NCBI GenBank assembly: GCA_023416995.1
Contig: JAEZGI010000051.1
Location: 1 to 5,850, forward strand
DNA: 5,850 nt
Direction of reading: 5' to 3'
Origin: Bacteroidota bacterium
Lineage (GTDB): Bacteria; Bacteroidota; Bacteroidia; Chitinophagales; Chitinophagaceae
The notes beneath the pieces were generated by a model, which saw only the letters and a list, made by a program, of their open reading frames with translations, ran no database searches and was not told the DNA's origin. This document shows, in pieces, positions 5,625 through 5,850 of the stretch (positions are counted from its first letter, which is position 1; each line of letters starts with the position of its first letter). The position numbers and the translations under genes are program-made.

Positions 5625-5850
5625 ATGCAACCAACAAGCTTTGAAGTCATTATCATTGGCGGCAGTTACGCGGGTCTTTCAGCCGCTATGTCCCTGGGAC
5701 GTTCCAAACGCACCGTGCTTGTAATCGATGCAGGCAAACCCTGTAACAGGCAAACACCCCATTCCCATAATTTCCTTACACAGGACGGAAAAACTCCTGC
5801 AGAGATTGCACTGCTTGGTAAGGACCAGGTTAGTCAATATCCCACCGTTT
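5625..5850 (+). CDS. Thioredoxin-reductase-like FAD/NAD(P) oxidoreductase, 5' part
   Basis: The reading frame opens at the ATG at 5625 and runs off the window after 75 full codons, so only the N-terminus is seen. It carries the FAD-binding dinucleotide fold VIIIGGSYAGLSAAMSLGRS (8-27; third glycine of GxGxxG replaced by Ser14), then VLVIDAGKPCNR (31-42), where Asp35 ends the second strand and binds the FAD ribose, and HSHNFLTQDGKTPAEI (46-61). This pattern is that of the short thioredoxin-reductase-like flavoproteins (pyridine nucleotide-disulphide oxidoreductase class II). Many of that subgroup lack the CxxC redox pair, but the region that would hold it is beyond the window. Cys40 is the only cysteine so far. 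It follows the LysR gene by 128 bp on the same strand with its own promoter-like elements. A cytosolic redox role is likely; the electron acceptor is unknown. Confidence 0.88.
   Translation, partial: MQPTSFEVIIIGGSYAGLSAAMSLGRSKRTVLVIDAGKPCNRQTPHSHNFLTQDGKTPAEIALLGKDQVSQYPTV

Overview
The window looks like a chromosomal segment of a Bacteroidota member, most likely Chitinophagales or Sphingobacteriia-like. The reasons are: starts without Shine-Dalgarno sequences, several upstream matches to the Bacteroidota -7 promoter box TAnnTTTG, a secreted GH43-type glycosidase with a short Sec signal, and protein sequences typical of that phylum. The phylum is an inference from style; no phylogenetic marker gene is present. 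I see no mobile element, CRISPR array, rRNA or origin.

Layout. Bases 21-144 hold a tRNA-Ser(UGA) gene on the minus strand with its own intrinsic terminator. Bases 145-397 are a gene-free spacer with only weak hairpins (250-262 and 209-232). Two plus-strand genes follow: a secreted GH43-like glycoside hydrolase (398-1396) and, 23 bp later, a bestrophin-family membrane channel protein (1420-2424). An HxlR-type regulator (2429-2785, minus) converges on the bestrophin gene with a 4-bp gap. It is divergent from a flavodoxin-fold NAD(P)H oxidoreductase (2882-3454, plus). An aldo/keto reductase gene on the minus strand (3492-4489) is broken by a one-base deletion near 4184. It is divergent from a LysR-type regulator (4597-5496, plus). 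The window ends inside a thioredoxin-reductase-like flavoprotein gene (from 5625, plus).

How the genes fit together. The right half (about 2429-5850) reads as a redox or electrophile-response neighbourhood: three different pyridine-nucleotide oxidoreductases and two one-component regulators. The HxlR and LysR genes are each divergent from an oxidoreductase gene, the classic layout for local control. Candidate operators are visible: an 18-bp imperfect palindrome at the HxlR start, a second dyad over the oxidoreductase promoter, a 10-bp inverted pair between the aldo/keto reductase and LysR genes, and a 6+6 dyad over the -33 element of the last gene. A 14-bp element with 12 matches is shared by the oxidoreductase and flavoprotein upstream regions. 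The left pair (GH43, bestrophin) has no evident functional tie to this group, and no SusC/SusD pair is present to make it a polysaccharide utilization locus.

I do not see a clearly new multi-gene system. The items most worth a second look are the aldo/keto reductase frameshift and the regulatory sequence motifs.
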